Notes: a model not told the origin generated them from the sequence alone. A DNA stretch of 64,000 nucleotides from Xenorhabdus hominickii (GCF_002632725.1 NZ_NJAI01000006.1:141658-205657), one strand, 5' to 3'. Positions 19,186-30,490 are shown, numbered from the stretch's first letter. Made by a program: numbers and translations.

Positions 19186-22100
19186 TATAACGCTCCTAAA
19201 GTTTCAGAATGGCAAACAGTGACATTTTTTATTGTCGAATTAATCAAAGATGGTTGGATAACGTGCTGATCCAGCAAGTGATTGATGAACTTCTCGGCCC
19301 ATGCATGGTCAAGTGGCTTGAATATAATCCCGTGACGCTCTAGGTGTGTGAGGGTCTTCCTGTGGTTAAATTGGATGTTGCGATCACCTCGTGCTGACCA
19401 GAAGTAGCCAATGGCAATATCCTTATGATCTAACCGACCTGATTGACGGAATAAGTGTTCCAGAGAAGGGCTATTAACCTTTTCGATTTGAGCACCGTAT
19501 CGCTCCAGTACATTAATAAAGGTTTGTATTGGTAATGTGTATTCAGAATCCAGATGGAAAGTTCCACCATTTAGAGATGTATCTAACGATAGTGCAACTA
19601 ATCCATGAGCAACGATATCGACTGGACTGAGAACGATTTTTTCATCGTAAGAAAGAGGGATCTGACCTAAAGCAACAATACCTTTTAAACTTTGTACTAA
19701 GCGGTTGTCTGCGGCATTTCGTTGGAATTTACCGCTTTGAGAGTGTCCGGTTACATTTCCGGTGCGGTAAATAAATGTTTCACTACCCCGGTAAGCGAAA
19801 TTACGTACCAAAATTTCCGCATCGTACTTGTATCGCTCGTAACTGTTTTGAAACTCTTGGTCTATTTCCAGACTTGTTTCGTCGAAATAGCGTGGCTGTT
19901 TACCTTTTCGAGTACCGCTTACAGCGAGTGTTGACATAAAGTGGAGATCTTTGGGTTTGCCCGTTTCCGCAAGGTGAATACAACCTTTTACTGGAGCAAG
20001 AATATTGTCATGGGCGATATTGCCGCTGCCCACAAGTTTTGTGTCAGCCGCAAAATGGTAGATTGCGTCTATGGTTTGGCCTAATGACTCCCAGACTAAA
20101 TGAGTCAGCCCAAGATTTGGCTGAACCAGATCGGCAGAGAGACATTGAACACGATCTTTATGGTGTTGCAGCGTTTCTAATTCAAAGAATGTTTGCCAGG
20201 CTTCTTGCAAACGTTGTTCGGCAGTTGTTTCTGATCGGGGACGAATTAAGCAATGAATGCAGGCATCCGTATGTTCCAGTAGTTTTTGTAGAACATGAAT
20301 ACCAATGAAACCAGTCGCTCCTGTGAGAAGTATATGTTTGTATTGACGCTGTTTTTCTTGCTTTGTACGAGTTAATAACGCGGGTAGTGGATTCCAGATT
20401 GCCCCAGCAGAGTTGTTGCTATCCAGAATGGCGACACTTTTCTTTTTATAACTCAAAGGAATATGACGCAACAAACGAGCATGTAAGCGCTGTGCCCATG
20501 CTAACATTTGCTCATCATTGTATTGCTGACTGTTAAAGTTGATGTCCAGCAGTAATTGTTGCTTATACATGCGACCAGTGAGTTTTAGCTCATGTATACG
20601 GTTATTTGTTGTTCCTCTTAAGGACGGGAGAACAACATCGGCTGGCGTTAATTGCCAGTCATTCCTAATGCCGAGTTTAAATTGCCCAGCATAATTAAAG
20701 CAGAGTGCGGCTGGAACGGTATTTTCTATTGGTAATAGACCATGAGCCGTACCCAGATGAGGGAGTGTGTTCATCCTATCGTTGACGATAGAGACTAAAA
20801 CATCATCTGTTTCTTTAGTGATGTCGAATGTAAGCGGGAAAATGGACGTGAACCAGCCAGCCGTACGTGATACATCAATATCAGAACGCAGTGATAAGCG
20901 ACCATGGCTCTCCACATCCACATTGATAACGGATTTTGCTTTGAGTTGTGCAGCTTCTTCTAGGAATGCGGCCAGCAGGTACCTATCCAGCGTACAATTC
21001 CACTTTTCGGCTGCAACTTGATTGATATGTCGGGATTCCTGTTCAGTCAGGGCAAGCCATAGTGTTTTTGAATCTTTTTCCTGCCCGGGATTTAACTCTG
21101 TTCTTTCCATTTGAGGCTGTGATTGCCAGTAATGGATGTCATTAACAAATAAATGCCGTTCCGCTTCCAAATGTCGACACCAGTCATCGAACTGGTTGAG
21201 ATTGAATGACTTCGTTGAAGTTTCCAGGCCGGTTTCAACCGCGTAATGCCTCATTAAATCATCCAATAGCAATCGCCATGTAATGATATCAACGGCTAAA
21301 TGGTGAGCTATCAGCAGCAAGATCGAAGGACCGTCACAGAAATCAAGTAAGGTAGCGCGACAGAGTTGGCCGGTGTGAAGATCTAATTGTGATTCCAACA
21401 TTTGATAAGCTTCACGCACGACTGATTCTCTCTCTGACCAAGAGCGGGCAGACGTGTGATCGTGTATAAATATTTTTTGGCTGATTTGGCCGGCAATAAA
21501 CTGCCACTCTTGTAAGTCGTTACAAAAGAAACGAGCAGTGAGCATTGGGTGCTCTGTAGCAAGTTGCATGAACGCAATGTTAAGTTTGTGATGGTCAAGT
21601 TTAATGCCGACTTCTAGAGAGAGTGCCTGAGTCCAGCGGTTTGGCTCTTGCATATTTTGCCGGAAAAACCATTGCTGAGAAGGAGAGCAAGAAGTGACTT
21701 CACCGAATTTTTTATGTTGAGCTATTTTATGGTTATTGGAAATACGTAGACTTTCCAATACGCCTTGTACCGAGGGTTGGGAAAGAAAACTATGTGCAGT
21801 GAGAGGATAACCTTGAAGCTGTAAATCGGACACCAGTTGAATGGCATCAAGTGAATCGCCCCCTAATTGGAAGAAATCATCATTTATGGTGAACGTAACA
21901 CCCTGAAGCTGTTTTTTAAATGCGCGTATAACGTCTTGTTCGCATTTATCGGTCGGATTACCGACAGGACCTATTGATTCTTTAGATTGACGCTGTTCGA
22001 AATTTTCAATCAATATTCTCTTGATAGATGATAAATCTACTTTGCCGTTGGGAGTCATCGGCATACTGTCAAGATATTCGAAGCGGGCAGGGATCATATA

Positions 22101-23498
22101 AGAGGGAACTCGCTCACTGAGAGTATGGCGCATTTCCTCAATATTGTTTGCTATACCTGAGTAAGCACACAATAAATAATCGTGGTTATTGTAACGGTGA
22201 CAGAATGTGACAGCATGGTCGACATCAGTAAGATTGCGTATTTCTCGTTCTACTGCTTCAAGTTCGACCCGATAACCTTTAATTTTGACTTGTCTATCAA
22301 CCCTGCCGAGAAAGTGTAATGTCCCGTTTGTTTCTCTTCGAACTCGATCTCCTGTGCGGTAATACAAACCTGCATAGTCAGAGAGTTCAATAAAGCGCTC
22401 TGCACTGGCCTGAGGCAAATTTCTGTAACCTTTTGCAACAGAAGGTCCACCGATGAATAATTCTCCTTCAGTGGAACCTTTGTCGCTGAATTTACCATCA
22501 TTCTCACGTAAAAGAATTTGAGTACACCCGAAAGGTTGACCAATCGGTAATGTCAATTCGGAGGTAGAACGTAGCTCCTGAAGTGAAGTTTGATGGATTG
22601 TGACACCTATAGTCGTTTCGGTTGGGCCATAATGATTAACCAGACGTTGTGTTGTCAGGTGCTCAAGGCTGGCTCGGGCTAGTTCTGTTTGTAGAGCTTC
22701 TCCGCCCAATAAGAGGCATTCTAAAAGTGGTTCATTGTATTTTTGAGCCTGTAGTGCGGTTAGGACAGGTCGCCAATGAGTTGGTGTAATCTTTAAGACC
22801 TGAATATTTTTGTCAGAAATAAGGCGGGCAAGGGCAGCAGGGTCTTTGCGTTCTGACTCATTAGCGAGGTATAACGAACCGCCCGACCAAAGAGATAAAA
22901 ATAGGCAGGTATTACCTAAATCAGCGGCGAGTGTGCTGACATGACCATATATCAGATGGGGCGCTAAGTTTAACTGTTCCGTTAGTGAACGACAATAATG
23001 GGTAAGGTTATCGTGGCTAACCTCAACGCCTTTAGGCGCTCCTGTTGAACCTGATGTGTATAATACATAGGCTACAGCGTGACCATCTGGCATTGATGGA
23101 AGTTCTGAATCATGTCGGTCTGAGGATGCTGCATGATAAGTTACCCAACGGAAGCCGCTTTCCTGCGCGAACGTTTCATTATCTTCATCGGTGATGATGA
23201 AATCAGGTTGAATGGCATGCAACCTTGCCATTGTTTCTTGATGATTGTTACCCGTTTCCACAATGGTATAGGCATGACCTGCTCGCATGATCCCAAGAAG
23301 TGTTGCGATAATGGCAGGTTGCCTATTCATTAAAATTGCGATAAGTGAGTCAGGCTCAGCTAATCGCTGATTAATGGATTTTGCGATACTATAACAATGG
23401 GTCGCCAATTGTGCATAAGTCATGGCTCCCGATTTAGAATAAATCGCTACCTTATCGGCATTATAAGAAAAGTGATACTCAATTTTTTGCAATAACAT
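19185..23498 (-). CDS. Monomodular NRPS: A-PCP-E-thioester reductase
   Basis: A 1437-residue protein. The A domain spans 1-490 (YTSGSTG near 149, A8 KIKGYRVELEAVE, A10 NGKVDLSSI near 486). The PCP Ser is in LGGDSLDAIQL near 546; the GGDS form is typical of carriers that precede epimerases. A domain at about 605-1030 has E-type motifs: PSQQWFF, HHLAVDIITW near 731, VESHGR, RTAGWFTSIFPL, CFNYAGQF. It ends in a Rossmann-type reductase (LLTGATGFIGIHVL near 1058, YERYK near 1221). By-eye A code is DLTKLGHIG, close to published Asn codes. There is no C domain, so the module can only load one residue, epimerise it and release it by reduction as a D-amino aldehyde or alcohol, unless it acts in trans with the large NRPS. 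First gene of the operon; the ribosome-binding site is weak (AGAAAG). Confidence 0.9.
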   Translation of the reverse strand: MLLQKIEYHFSYNADKVAIYSKSGAMTYAQLATHCYSIAKSINQRLAEPDSLIAILMNRQPAIIATLLGIMRAGHAYTIVETGNNHQETMARLHAIQPDFIITDEDNETFAQESGFRWVTYHAASSDRHDSELPSMPDGHAVAYVLYTSGSTGAPKGVEVSHDNLTHYCRSLTEQLNLAPHLIYGHVSTLAADLGNTCLFLSLWSGGSLYLANESERKDPAALARLISDKNIQVLKITPTHWRPVLTALQAQKYNEPLLECLLLGGEALQTELARASLEHLTTQRLVNHYGPTETTIGVTIHQTSLQELRSTSELTLPIGQPFGCTQILLRENDGKFSDKGSTEGELFIGGPSVAKGYRNLPQASAERFIELSDYAGLYYRTGDRVRRETNGTLHFLGRVDRQVKIKGYRVELEAVEREIRNLTDVDHAVTFCHRYNNHDYLLCAYSGIANNIEEMRHTLSERVPSYMIPARFEYLDSMPMTPNGKVDLSSIKRILIENFEQRQSKESIGPVGNPTDKCEQDVIRAFKKQLQGVTFTINDDFFQLGGDSLDAIQLVSDLQLQGYPLTAHSFLSQPSVQGVLESLRISNNHKIAQHKKFGEVTSCSPSQQWFFRQNMQEPNRWTQALSLEVGIKLDHHKLNIAFMQLATEHPMLTARFFCNDLQEWQFIAGQISQKIFIHDHTSARSWSERESVVREAYQMLESQLDLHTGQLCRATLLDFCDGPSILLLIAHHLAVDIITWRLLLDDLMRHYAVETGLETSTKSFNLNQFDDWCRHLEAERHLFVNDIHYWQSQPQMERTELNPGQEKDSKTLWLALTEQESRHINQVAAEKWNCTLDRYLLAAFLEEAAQLKAKSVINVDVESHGRLSLRSDIDVSRTAGWFTSIFPLTFDITKETDDVLVSIVNDRMNTLPHLGTAHGLLPIENTVPAALCFNYAGQFKLGIRNDWQLTPADVVLPSLRGTTNNRIHELKLTGRMYKQQLLLDINFNSQQYNDEQMLAWAQRLHARLLRHIPLSYKKKSVAILDSNNSAGAIWNPLPALLTRTKQEKQRQYKHILLTGATGFIGIHVLQKLLEHTDACIHCLIRPRSETTAEQRLQEAWQTFFELETLQHHKDRVQCLSADLVQPNLGLTHLVWESLGQTIDAIYHFAADTKLVGSGNIAHDNILAPVKGCIHLAETGKPKDLHFMSTLAVSGTRKGKQPRYFDETSLEIDQEFQNSYERYKYDAEILVRNFAYRGSETFIYRTGNVTGHSQSGKFQRNAADNRLVQSLKGIVALGQIPLSYDEKIVLSPVDIVAHGLVALSLDTSLNGGTFHLDSEYTLPIQTFINVLERYGAQIEKVNSPSLEHLFRQSGRLDHKDIAIGYFWSARGDRNIQFNHRKTLTHLERHGIIFKPLDHAWAEKFINHLLDQHVIQPSLINSTIKNVTVCHSETLGAL

Positions 23499-24144
23499 TT
23501 TTTTCTTTCTGTGCTAGTCGTAAAATTAATAGAAATAGAACTAAGTGATATTTTTAATCACTCAGATATGTTATTTAGCATCAGCATGATAAATGTAGGT
23601 GCTTATGGTTAATGGAAATAACTAATATTTAATTTTACATATAGAACTCCCTTGCTTATTTCAGCAATATATAAGTGAATTAAAATAATGATTCAGAAAT
23701 TTGGTTAATTTTGGATAGTAATGAATAAAATAATTTCCATAGTTGTATTATGTATTAAAATACAGCAAAGAAAATTAAGTTATGATCACCTTTCTGGTAT
23801 AAATCACCCAGTTGATGATGAATGGATGTTGATTTGGGCTGGAATTGAGTGTTGTTTATAAAACGATATGACGTTTGTTTTGAAGTTGGATTTGAAGAGG
23901 TAAACGTTAAATTTTTTTAAATAGCTTGGATTAAATACATTCATGAATGTACTTTTTTTGCAAGCAATGCTTGGATAGACAATAATATTAGAAGAGTGAA
24001 TTAAAGTGTTTTTGTATTCTTGCAGACATGAGTGATATCCACAGAGAAGATATTGTATATAATAACTGTTCATCATAATTTTGCATAACCTCTATCAGTA
24101 ACAGCAAGGACACAACAACGGTTATGACCAAATACCCATAAAAA

Positions 24145-24189
24145 ATGCAACATTTATGTAAATTAATTTACATGTTAATAATGTTGCAT
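24145..24189. promoter_or_regulatory. Nested palindrome upstream of the NRPS operon
   Basis: An outer inverted repeat, ATGCAACATT (24145-24154) and AATGTTGCAT (24180-24189), encloses a perfect 18-bp palindrome ATGTAAATTAATTTACAT (24156-24173). It lies in the 1.07-kb AT-rich gap between the NRPS operon start (23498) and the symporter end (24572). It could be a dimeric regulator-binding site. I saw no other convincing gene in 23499-24400; a 90-residue minus ORF at 23804-24076 is AT-driven and unsupported. Confidence 0.5.
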
Positions 24190-24403
24190 CATAATTAATA
24201 TCATGTCAATAACTACTGGAGAGTGTTGAAGTTTTGTGAATGGAATTTGAACAAAATACTCGTTTGATATAATCACTTGCGACCGCATTTAATATGCAAT
24301 GCCCGTGTAGTATCACAGATACCTGTTCTTTATTTTGAAAAAAATGAGTACAAAGTACTCAATATACATCGGGAACAACACCTTGAATATAAGACTATCC
24401 GCT

Positions 24404-24571
24404 CAGTATTGGGTCAAGTCAAAGTGGATAGCCAATCTAATGAGATCGGCTATCCCTGAATTGCTGCAACGACAACGGCTGGTATTTTCCGGGTGTCTGG
24501 TCACATTTGATGCGAAGGCTGTCAGAAAGCGGTTGCCCTGATCAGAGTGAAATAGCCCAACGGGCTGGTGT
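24404..24571 (-). pseudogene. IS3-family OrfB (integrase core) fragment
   Basis: The minus strand reads PVGLFHSDQGNRFLTAFASNVTR, matching the HSDQGxQ-type motif around the second catalytic Asp of IS3-family OrfB. The flanking residues are scrambled. It is a short relic abutting the symporter's 3' end. A further IS3 relic lies at 30205-30490. Confidence 0.55.
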
Positions 24572-25891
24572 TCATACGTCCAGTCTCTCCTGTGCAACGG
24601 AATTTTTTTGTATTGAATTTTGCATATCGCCATTTAAAGCCAAGTGCATTTTTTCCTTATCTAACGCATTTTCCCAGCGAGCGACAACAATGCTGGCGCA
24701 GGCGTTGCCAACTAAATTGGTCAATGCGCGACATTCAGACATAAATCGGTCGATACCTAAAATAAGCGCCATTCCGGCTACAGGTACACTTGGAACAACC
24801 GATAAAGTTGCAGCAAGAGTAATAAAACCTGCGCCGGTGACTCCCGCAGCACCTTTTGAACTTATCATGGCAATTAATAATAAAGAAATTTGTTCTGCGA
24901 TACTCAAATTAATGTTGGTTGCCTGAGCAATAAACAGTGCAGCCATTGTCATATAAATATTAGTACCATCAAGATTAAATGAATAACCTGTAGGAATAAC
25001 TAATCCAACAACAGATTTCTCACAGCCTGCATTTTCCATTTTACTCATCAGGCTAGGCAAAGCGGCTTCAGAAGAGGAAGTGCCTAATACTAACCATAAT
25101 TCATCTTTAATATATTTAATTAATCGAATAATGGAAAACCCATTATATTTAGCAACGGCACCAAGAACAATAAGAACAAAAAGTAATGATGTAATGTAAA
25201 AAGTGGCAATTAACGTGATTAAATTGCCAATGGATGAAATGCCATATTTACCGATGGTAAATGCCATTGCACCAAATGCACCAATAGGAGACAATTTCAT
25301 TAACATACTCACCATCTTAAAAACAACTTCTGAAAGATTTTGAAAAAATAGTAGTATAGGTTCCCCTTTTTTGCCTATTGACGCTAAAGCAAGGCCGAAA
25401 ATAATAGAAATAAACAGTACTTGAAGAATATTACCATTTACAAGCGGGCTGACAACCGTGTCAGGTATGATATCCATAAGAAAACCGACGATAGATGACT
25501 CGTGAGCTTTCTCTACATAGCCTATGACTTTACTGCTGTCCAGCGAGGCAGGTAAGATATTCAGGCCATCACCGGGACGAATGATATTTGCGACAATCAA
25601 ACCAATAACTAAAGCAAGAGTTGAAAATGTGAGAAAATATGTCATGGCTTTCCCGACAACCCTACCAACTGCTTTCATATTATTCATGCTTGCTATGCCT
25701 GTTACTACAGTCAGAAAAATAACAGGAGCAATAATCATTTTTACAATCTTGATGAAAGCATCACCTAATGGTCTTAGTGATTCACCAATATCTGGATAAA
25801 AATGACCAAGAGTTATACCGAATAAAATTGCAACAATCACTTGAACGTAAAGGATTTTATATAAAGATTTTTTCTTTAAATGATTAGACAT
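24572..25891 (-). CDS. dctA: DctA-like C4-dicarboxylate:cation symporter
   Basis: A protein of about 439 residues from the DAACS/SLC1 family. The ATG at 25891 is chosen because AGGAA lies at the right distance; an upstream in-frame start at 25912 lacks one. Visible family signatures are [12 protein letters not shown] (serine-rich reentrant loop), [27 protein letters not shown], and [21 protein letters not shown] with [20 protein letters not shown] (substrate-binding transmembrane segments, with the Arg of the last motif typical of dicarboxylate carriers). It would import succinate, fumarate or malate with H+ or Na+. It is monocistronic, reading toward the NRPS operon's promoter region. Glutamate/aspartate transport (GltP-like) is the alternative. 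Confidence 0.85.
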   Translation of the reverse strand: MSNHLKKKSLYKILYVQVIVAILFGITLGHFYPDIGESLRPLGDAFIKIVKMIIAPVIFLTVVTGIASMNNMKAVGRVVGKAMTYFLTFSTLALVIGLIVANIIRPGDGLNILPASLDSSKVIGYVEKAHESSIVGFLMDIIPDTVVSPLVNGNILQVLFISIIFGLALASIGKKGEPILLFFQNLSEVVFKMVSMLMKLSPIGAFGAMAFTIGKYGISSIGNLITLIATFYITSLLFVLIVLGAVAKYNGFSIIRLIKYIKDELWLVLGTSSSEAALPSLMSKMENAGCEKSVVGLVIPTGYSFNLDGTNIYMTMAALFIAQATNINLSIAEQISLLLIAMISSKGAAGVTGAGFITLAATLSVVPSVPVAGMALILGIDRFMSECRALTNLVGNACASIVVARWENALDKEKMHLALNGDMQNSIQKNSVAQERLDV

Positions 25892-25924
25892 AGAAATTCC
25901 TGTTATTAACAATTTGATTTATAT

Positions 25925-25998
25925 CCTTCATCTTCCAAGTTACCTTTTTGTTTACACCTCGGCTTATCGCTTCAATGTAACTCAAAATCTATTGGGGA
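25925..25998. repeat. Degenerate copy of the dispersed repeat
   Basis: CCTTCATCTTCCAAGTTACC and TGTAACTCAAAATCTATTGGGG have the same end-forms as the repeat at 5605-5735, with the centre shortened and changed. It lies immediately upstream of the dctA-like gene. The remaining stretch to 26200 shows no supportable gene. Confidence 0.4.
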
Positions 25999-26209
25999 TG
26001 ATATTACGACCACTATTATTTGTAATATATTACCCGGTGCGTCGTAAAGCTCTGTCTTTCAGAAAGGACCACAAAAAACCACCATTATCAATTAAGAGCT
26101 GTGTTGATCTTATTCCCTCTCGCTTAATGATCGGGAACCTGTTGTATGGATAATAAAAGGGTGTAGTTCGCTCAGAGAACTTGAACGTCCGGCAGATGAC
26201 GGAATCGTG

Positions 26210-26860
26210 CTACGTGTTCTCATTATTTTCTTCTGACTCAGGAAGCGATTTTACGAGAAAAAAGGCGGTAAGAGTGGAATTTACTTTGCGTGCCATGGCG
26301 TATAACTTATCAAGGGCAGTTGCCTTGTCTTCACTTATAGCTTGCGAATAATCGACTTTGCTACCCAACTCGTTAATTTGATGTATTGTATCATCTTTAA
26401 TCTGGTCTTTTAGAGGTGCCAATGCAATAGTAAGTGACTCTTTACGATTACTGTTCTTCAAGAAAGAAAACTGTTTGTTTTTTTCTTCATCAGACAAATT
26501 TTCTTGCCAACGCTGCTGAGAAATTCGCACCGCATCTCTCATCAGTGCTTCATGTTCTTCTATTTCGCCGTAACCCCATTGTAATAATTTCTCAATATTT
26601 TCCTCAGTGTCATCTCCCATTTGGGATGTGGCTAATGAATCAATTACTTGTTTTACAACATATTATACAAATTCGCTATGGGTTGAAAAGTAACTGCGCA
26701 AAATTATCTTTGCATCTTCTGCTTCATTAGCAATCTCTTCAGGAGAAGGAACTCCCGTGGAAGGTGGACAAAATGAAAAGGTATCTATCACGCTATTTAC
26801 AAATAATTTCTCAATACTGTATCCAGAATCTTTATAACAGGATAGTTTACTACTCCCCAT
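26210..26860 (-). pseudogene. Unknown protein interrupted by one in-frame TAA
   Basis: Two minus-strand ORFs, 26663-26860 (65 aa) and 26210-26620 (136 aa), lie in exactly the same frame. The intervening codons are open apart from one TAA at 26663-26665: the text runs FSTHSEFV, stop, YVVKQVIDSLATSQ, then MGDDTEENIEKLLQWGYG. Removing the stop gives one 216-residue protein starting MGSSKLSCYKD. The product looks acidic and helical, with no membrane segment or signal. I do not recognise it. The clean coding character on both sides suggests a recent nonsense mutation rather than old decay. Confidence 0.65.
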
Positions 26861-27079
26861 TTTATAGATCTAATTTTTATGAGAAATGATGAAATGTGGT
26901 ATAGCCGATGAATTCAGGGATATAAAGAGTTAACGCGTCATACGTATATCCGGATGTGCTTAACTGGAGTTATTCAATAGATGCTGGTGAATGGTTACTT
27001 AAATCCTGCTAGAATTCGCGGCGTGAAATAGGCATTATCGTAGTGAATTGACAATAAATAACACCAACAGGTTAATTAA

Positions 27080-27946
27080 ATGGAAAGTAGGTGCCAGAAA
27101 CTGAATGTGCTGCGTAAAGTTGATAATTTTTTAATGTCTCATAAGCCCAATAACAGCACAGGTGTTAAGCGATTTATTTTAGAGTTTCTTTTCTTTGGAT
27201 TGATTAATGCACGCTCGTGCTTATTTGCCGGTTTCTTTTTTTTGGCTTTATTTTTGGTTCCAGCAAAAGGCATCGTGGGCATACCACGTTATGATGTACT
27301 ATTAGTATTTGCAGTGACCTTTCAAGCATTACTAATACGATTAAAACTCGAAACATGGGATGAATTGAAAGCGATTTGCGTCTTCCACTTAGTCGGTTTT
27401 ATGATGGAGCTATTTAAGACATCAGCATCTATTAGTTCATGGCAATATCCTGATGCTGCGTTTACCAAGCTTTGGAGAGTCCCACTATTTACAGGTTTTA
27501 TGTATGCGGCTGTGGGGAGCTACATTATACAGTCATGGCGCTTTTTTAAGGTACGCATTGAGCATTACCCACCATATTGGATGGCAACACTGGTGGCACT
27601 GGCAATTTATATCAACTTCTTTAGTCATCATTATATTGATGATTATCGCTGGTACTTAACTGCTTTTATTTTCGGTTTGTATGCACGTGGTACTGTTTTT
27701 TATACGCCGTTGGATAGAGAATGCAGAATGCCACTATTACTTGCTTTTATATTGATTGGTTTTTTTATTTGGTTGGCGGAAAACTTCGGTACCTTCTTTG
27801 GGATCTGGCAATACCCGAATCAATTAGGTGCTTGGTCTGTTGTTCATGCAGGAAAATGGGGGGCATGGTCATTATTGGTGGTTGTTACCTTTACGATTGT
27901 AGTTCACCTTAAACATATCAAAGCGAATGTGGCAATTGCTCGTTAA
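27080..27946 (+). CDS. DUF817 family integral membrane protein
   Basis: A 288-residue protein with about eight hydrophobic segments. It carries the conserved aromatic and charged residues of the DUF817 (YoaT-like) family: FGLINARSCLFAGFFF, HLVGFMMELFKTSASISSWQYPD, NFFSHHYIDDYRWYL, LAENFGTFFGIWQYPNQ and the terminal VHAGKWGAWSLLVV. Function in the family is unknown. It is preceded by an AT-rich promoter region and followed 120 bp later by the CbrC-like gene on the same strand. Confidence 0.85.
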   Translation: MESRCQKLNVLRKVDNFLMSHKPNNSTGVKRFILEFLFFGLINARSCLFAGFFFLALFLVPAKGIVGIPRYDVLLVFAVTFQALLIRLKLETWDELKAICVFHLVGFMMELFKTSASISSWQYPDAAFTKLWRVPLFTGFMYAAVGSYIIQSWRFFKVRIEHYPPYWMATLVALAIYINFFSHHYIDDYRWYLTAFIFGLYARGTVFYTPLDRECRMPLLLAFILIGFFIWLAENFGTFFGIWQYPNQLGAWSVVHAGKWGAWSLLVVVTFTIVVHLKHIKANVAIAR

Positions 27947-28047
27947 TTTAGTAATGTTACTTTTTTCTCATTTAGAAATGTCCCTTTTTCATGCATAACA
28001 GTATGAAACGATATCATCATAAAGGGCGTAAGGATCTAAATATATGA

Positions 28048-28653
<606 letters not shown>

Positions 28654-28713
28654 TAGCACAATGTTTATCTATCCGGATTTGATGGGGTGTCTTACCACCC
28701 CATATCATCGTTT

Positions 28714-29203
28714 TTATTCATTCATTAATCGAACAATCTGCTCCGCCAATTCAGGTGTTGCGGCAGTTAACAAGCTTGAAAAACAGCGATAACACGCATC
28801 GAGATCACTGTACAACATCCAGCCTCCCTATCCTTGAGCAACATATACGATAGTTGAGATAGTTGGAAAGCTAATCACACCGACATCAGGTTCACCGTTT
28901 TCAACATAAGCGATTAATGCACTAAGTAATGGCACATCATAAATAAACGCTCGCGTGCCATCAATCGGATCAATGATCTAACCTGACTCAAAAGTTTCGC
29001 TTCCTGCGAGATCAAACTCTTCATCAAGGATAGGCACTCCGGGGCTACGTTTAGTAAATAGTTCGCAATTTAGTTTCAACACGTAAATCCGTTTGTGTGA
29101 CAACCGAACGGTCTGGATTGTAATCAAACGCTCCCGCACCTTGAAAAGCATCAACTGTCATAGTTTTTAATGATTTCACGGCTTCAAGTGCAATCGCTAG
29201 CAT
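28714..29203 (-). pseudogene. Inositol-monophosphatase-family gene, broken
   Basis: The frame starts at ATG 29203 behind a perfect AGGAGG and reads MLAIALEAVKSLKTM, then VVTQTDLRVETKLR. It shifts frame near 29060 to ELFTKRSPGVPILDEEF. It then meets a TAA just before IDPIDGTRAFIYDVPLL, which holds the metal-binding DPIDGT motif of the family, and continues to YVENGEPDVGVISFPTISTIVY. At least one frameshift and two in-frame stops destroy it. The original was a histidinol-phosphatase- or CysQ-like sugar phosphatase of about 260 residues. Confidence 0.75.
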
Positions 29204-29301
29204 AGACTTTCGCCTCCTGTATGAGGCATAACATGAGCTGCTAGTATAACAGACAAAGAAGAGATAGTGTCTTACGCAGCGAAGAGTAAGGCTCTGTTTT
29301 G

Positions 29302-29778
29302 CTAATTTTCTTGGTGGAGAGAAACTTCACCAAACGTCATAAAAATCAACGTACTTCCGGCAACACCACGATAAACACCCTGCTGGCTATTGAGTTCACA
29401 AGCTAACGCCGCCAACTGCCACGCTTCGTTTTCATCCATTTCACTGACATGCTCGGTCAATAAAACATTGCTATAGCGCTCACCATAAGCCTGTACAGTT
29501 AATGCATCCTTCGTCAGAGATTTTTTTATCGAACTATTTGCCCAGCCCCACATCCAGCTCCCCTGATTTTGGTCGTAAGTGCCCACAATCTGCACTGGTG
29601 CCATTGCCACTATATTATCTGGAGCATGAAAAATGATGGTACCCTCATCTTGATCGACAGACCAACTCGCTTCATCTAGCTTCCAATTATCACAGTGGAA
29701 CTGACTTTTATGTTGTAATGCGTTCATGCTACGTTCAATTAGCGCATCATAGGACATTTGTTCAAGTTCATTATTCAT
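29302..29778 (-). CDS. DUF6882 family protein
   Basis: A 158-residue soluble protein with the family's pattern: DNWKLDEASWSVDQDEGTIIF near residue 30, VQIVGTYDQNQGSWMWGWANSSI near 85, then EAWQLAALACELNSQQGVYRG and a C-terminal TLIFMTFGEV. No catalytic residues are evident. Related proteins are often found beside polymorphic-toxin immunity genes, but no toxin gene adjoins here. IS relics follow upstream. The function is unknown. Confidence 0.7.
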   Translation of the reverse strand: MNNELEQMSYDALIERSMNALQHKSQFHCDNWKLDEASWSVDQDEGTIIFHAPDNIVAMAPVQIVGTYDQNQGSWMWGWANSSIKKSLTKDALTVQAYGERYSNVLLTEHVSEMDENEAWQLAALACELNSQQGVYRGVAGSTLIFMTFGEVSLHQEN

Positions 29779-29825
29779 TAAATGTATTCCTTGTAGTGTA
29801 AAAGCAACTGCCTTGAACGATATTT

Positions 29826-30197
<372 letters not shown>

Positions 30198-30204
30198 TCA
30201 AGTA

Positions 30205-30490
30205 TTAGGTGATATCTCTTACCACTTTATAGATATCGCGGTACCCCTCTGGAGGAACCCATTCATTCTTCAAACTGCGAAACAGCCGCTTCATTGGCTT
30301 CTTTGAATGCCCTGTAGAAAATAAGCCACCCTCAATACAACGGGTTTCCAACGCATTGTTCAATGCGCTGCACATCAGATCCGCATCCGGTGAGGATGAC
30401 ATCGCCATGCCAACAACACGGTAGGTAAACAAGTCTATTACCACCGCAAGATAGCACCATATCGTATTAGGGCATACAGGAGCGAAATGT
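30205..30490 (-). pseudogene. IS3-family OrfB relic with internal deletion
   Basis: Reading from about 30490 the frame gives TIWCYLAVVIDLFTYRVVGMAMSSSPDADLM and NALETRCIEGGLF, the IS3 integrase core around the first catalytic Asp. After a deletion comes KPMKRLFRSLKNEWVPPEGYRDIYKVVRDI, the C-terminal block that should carry the final Glu. The HSDQG block between the two is reduced to FSTGHSK. Non-functional. Confidence 0.8.

Noticed and set aside
23804..24076. 90-residue minus-strand ORF upstream of the NRPS operon
   Set aside because: Composition is driven by AT content (many Ile, Asn, Tyr, Ser), with no ribosome-binding site and no family motif.
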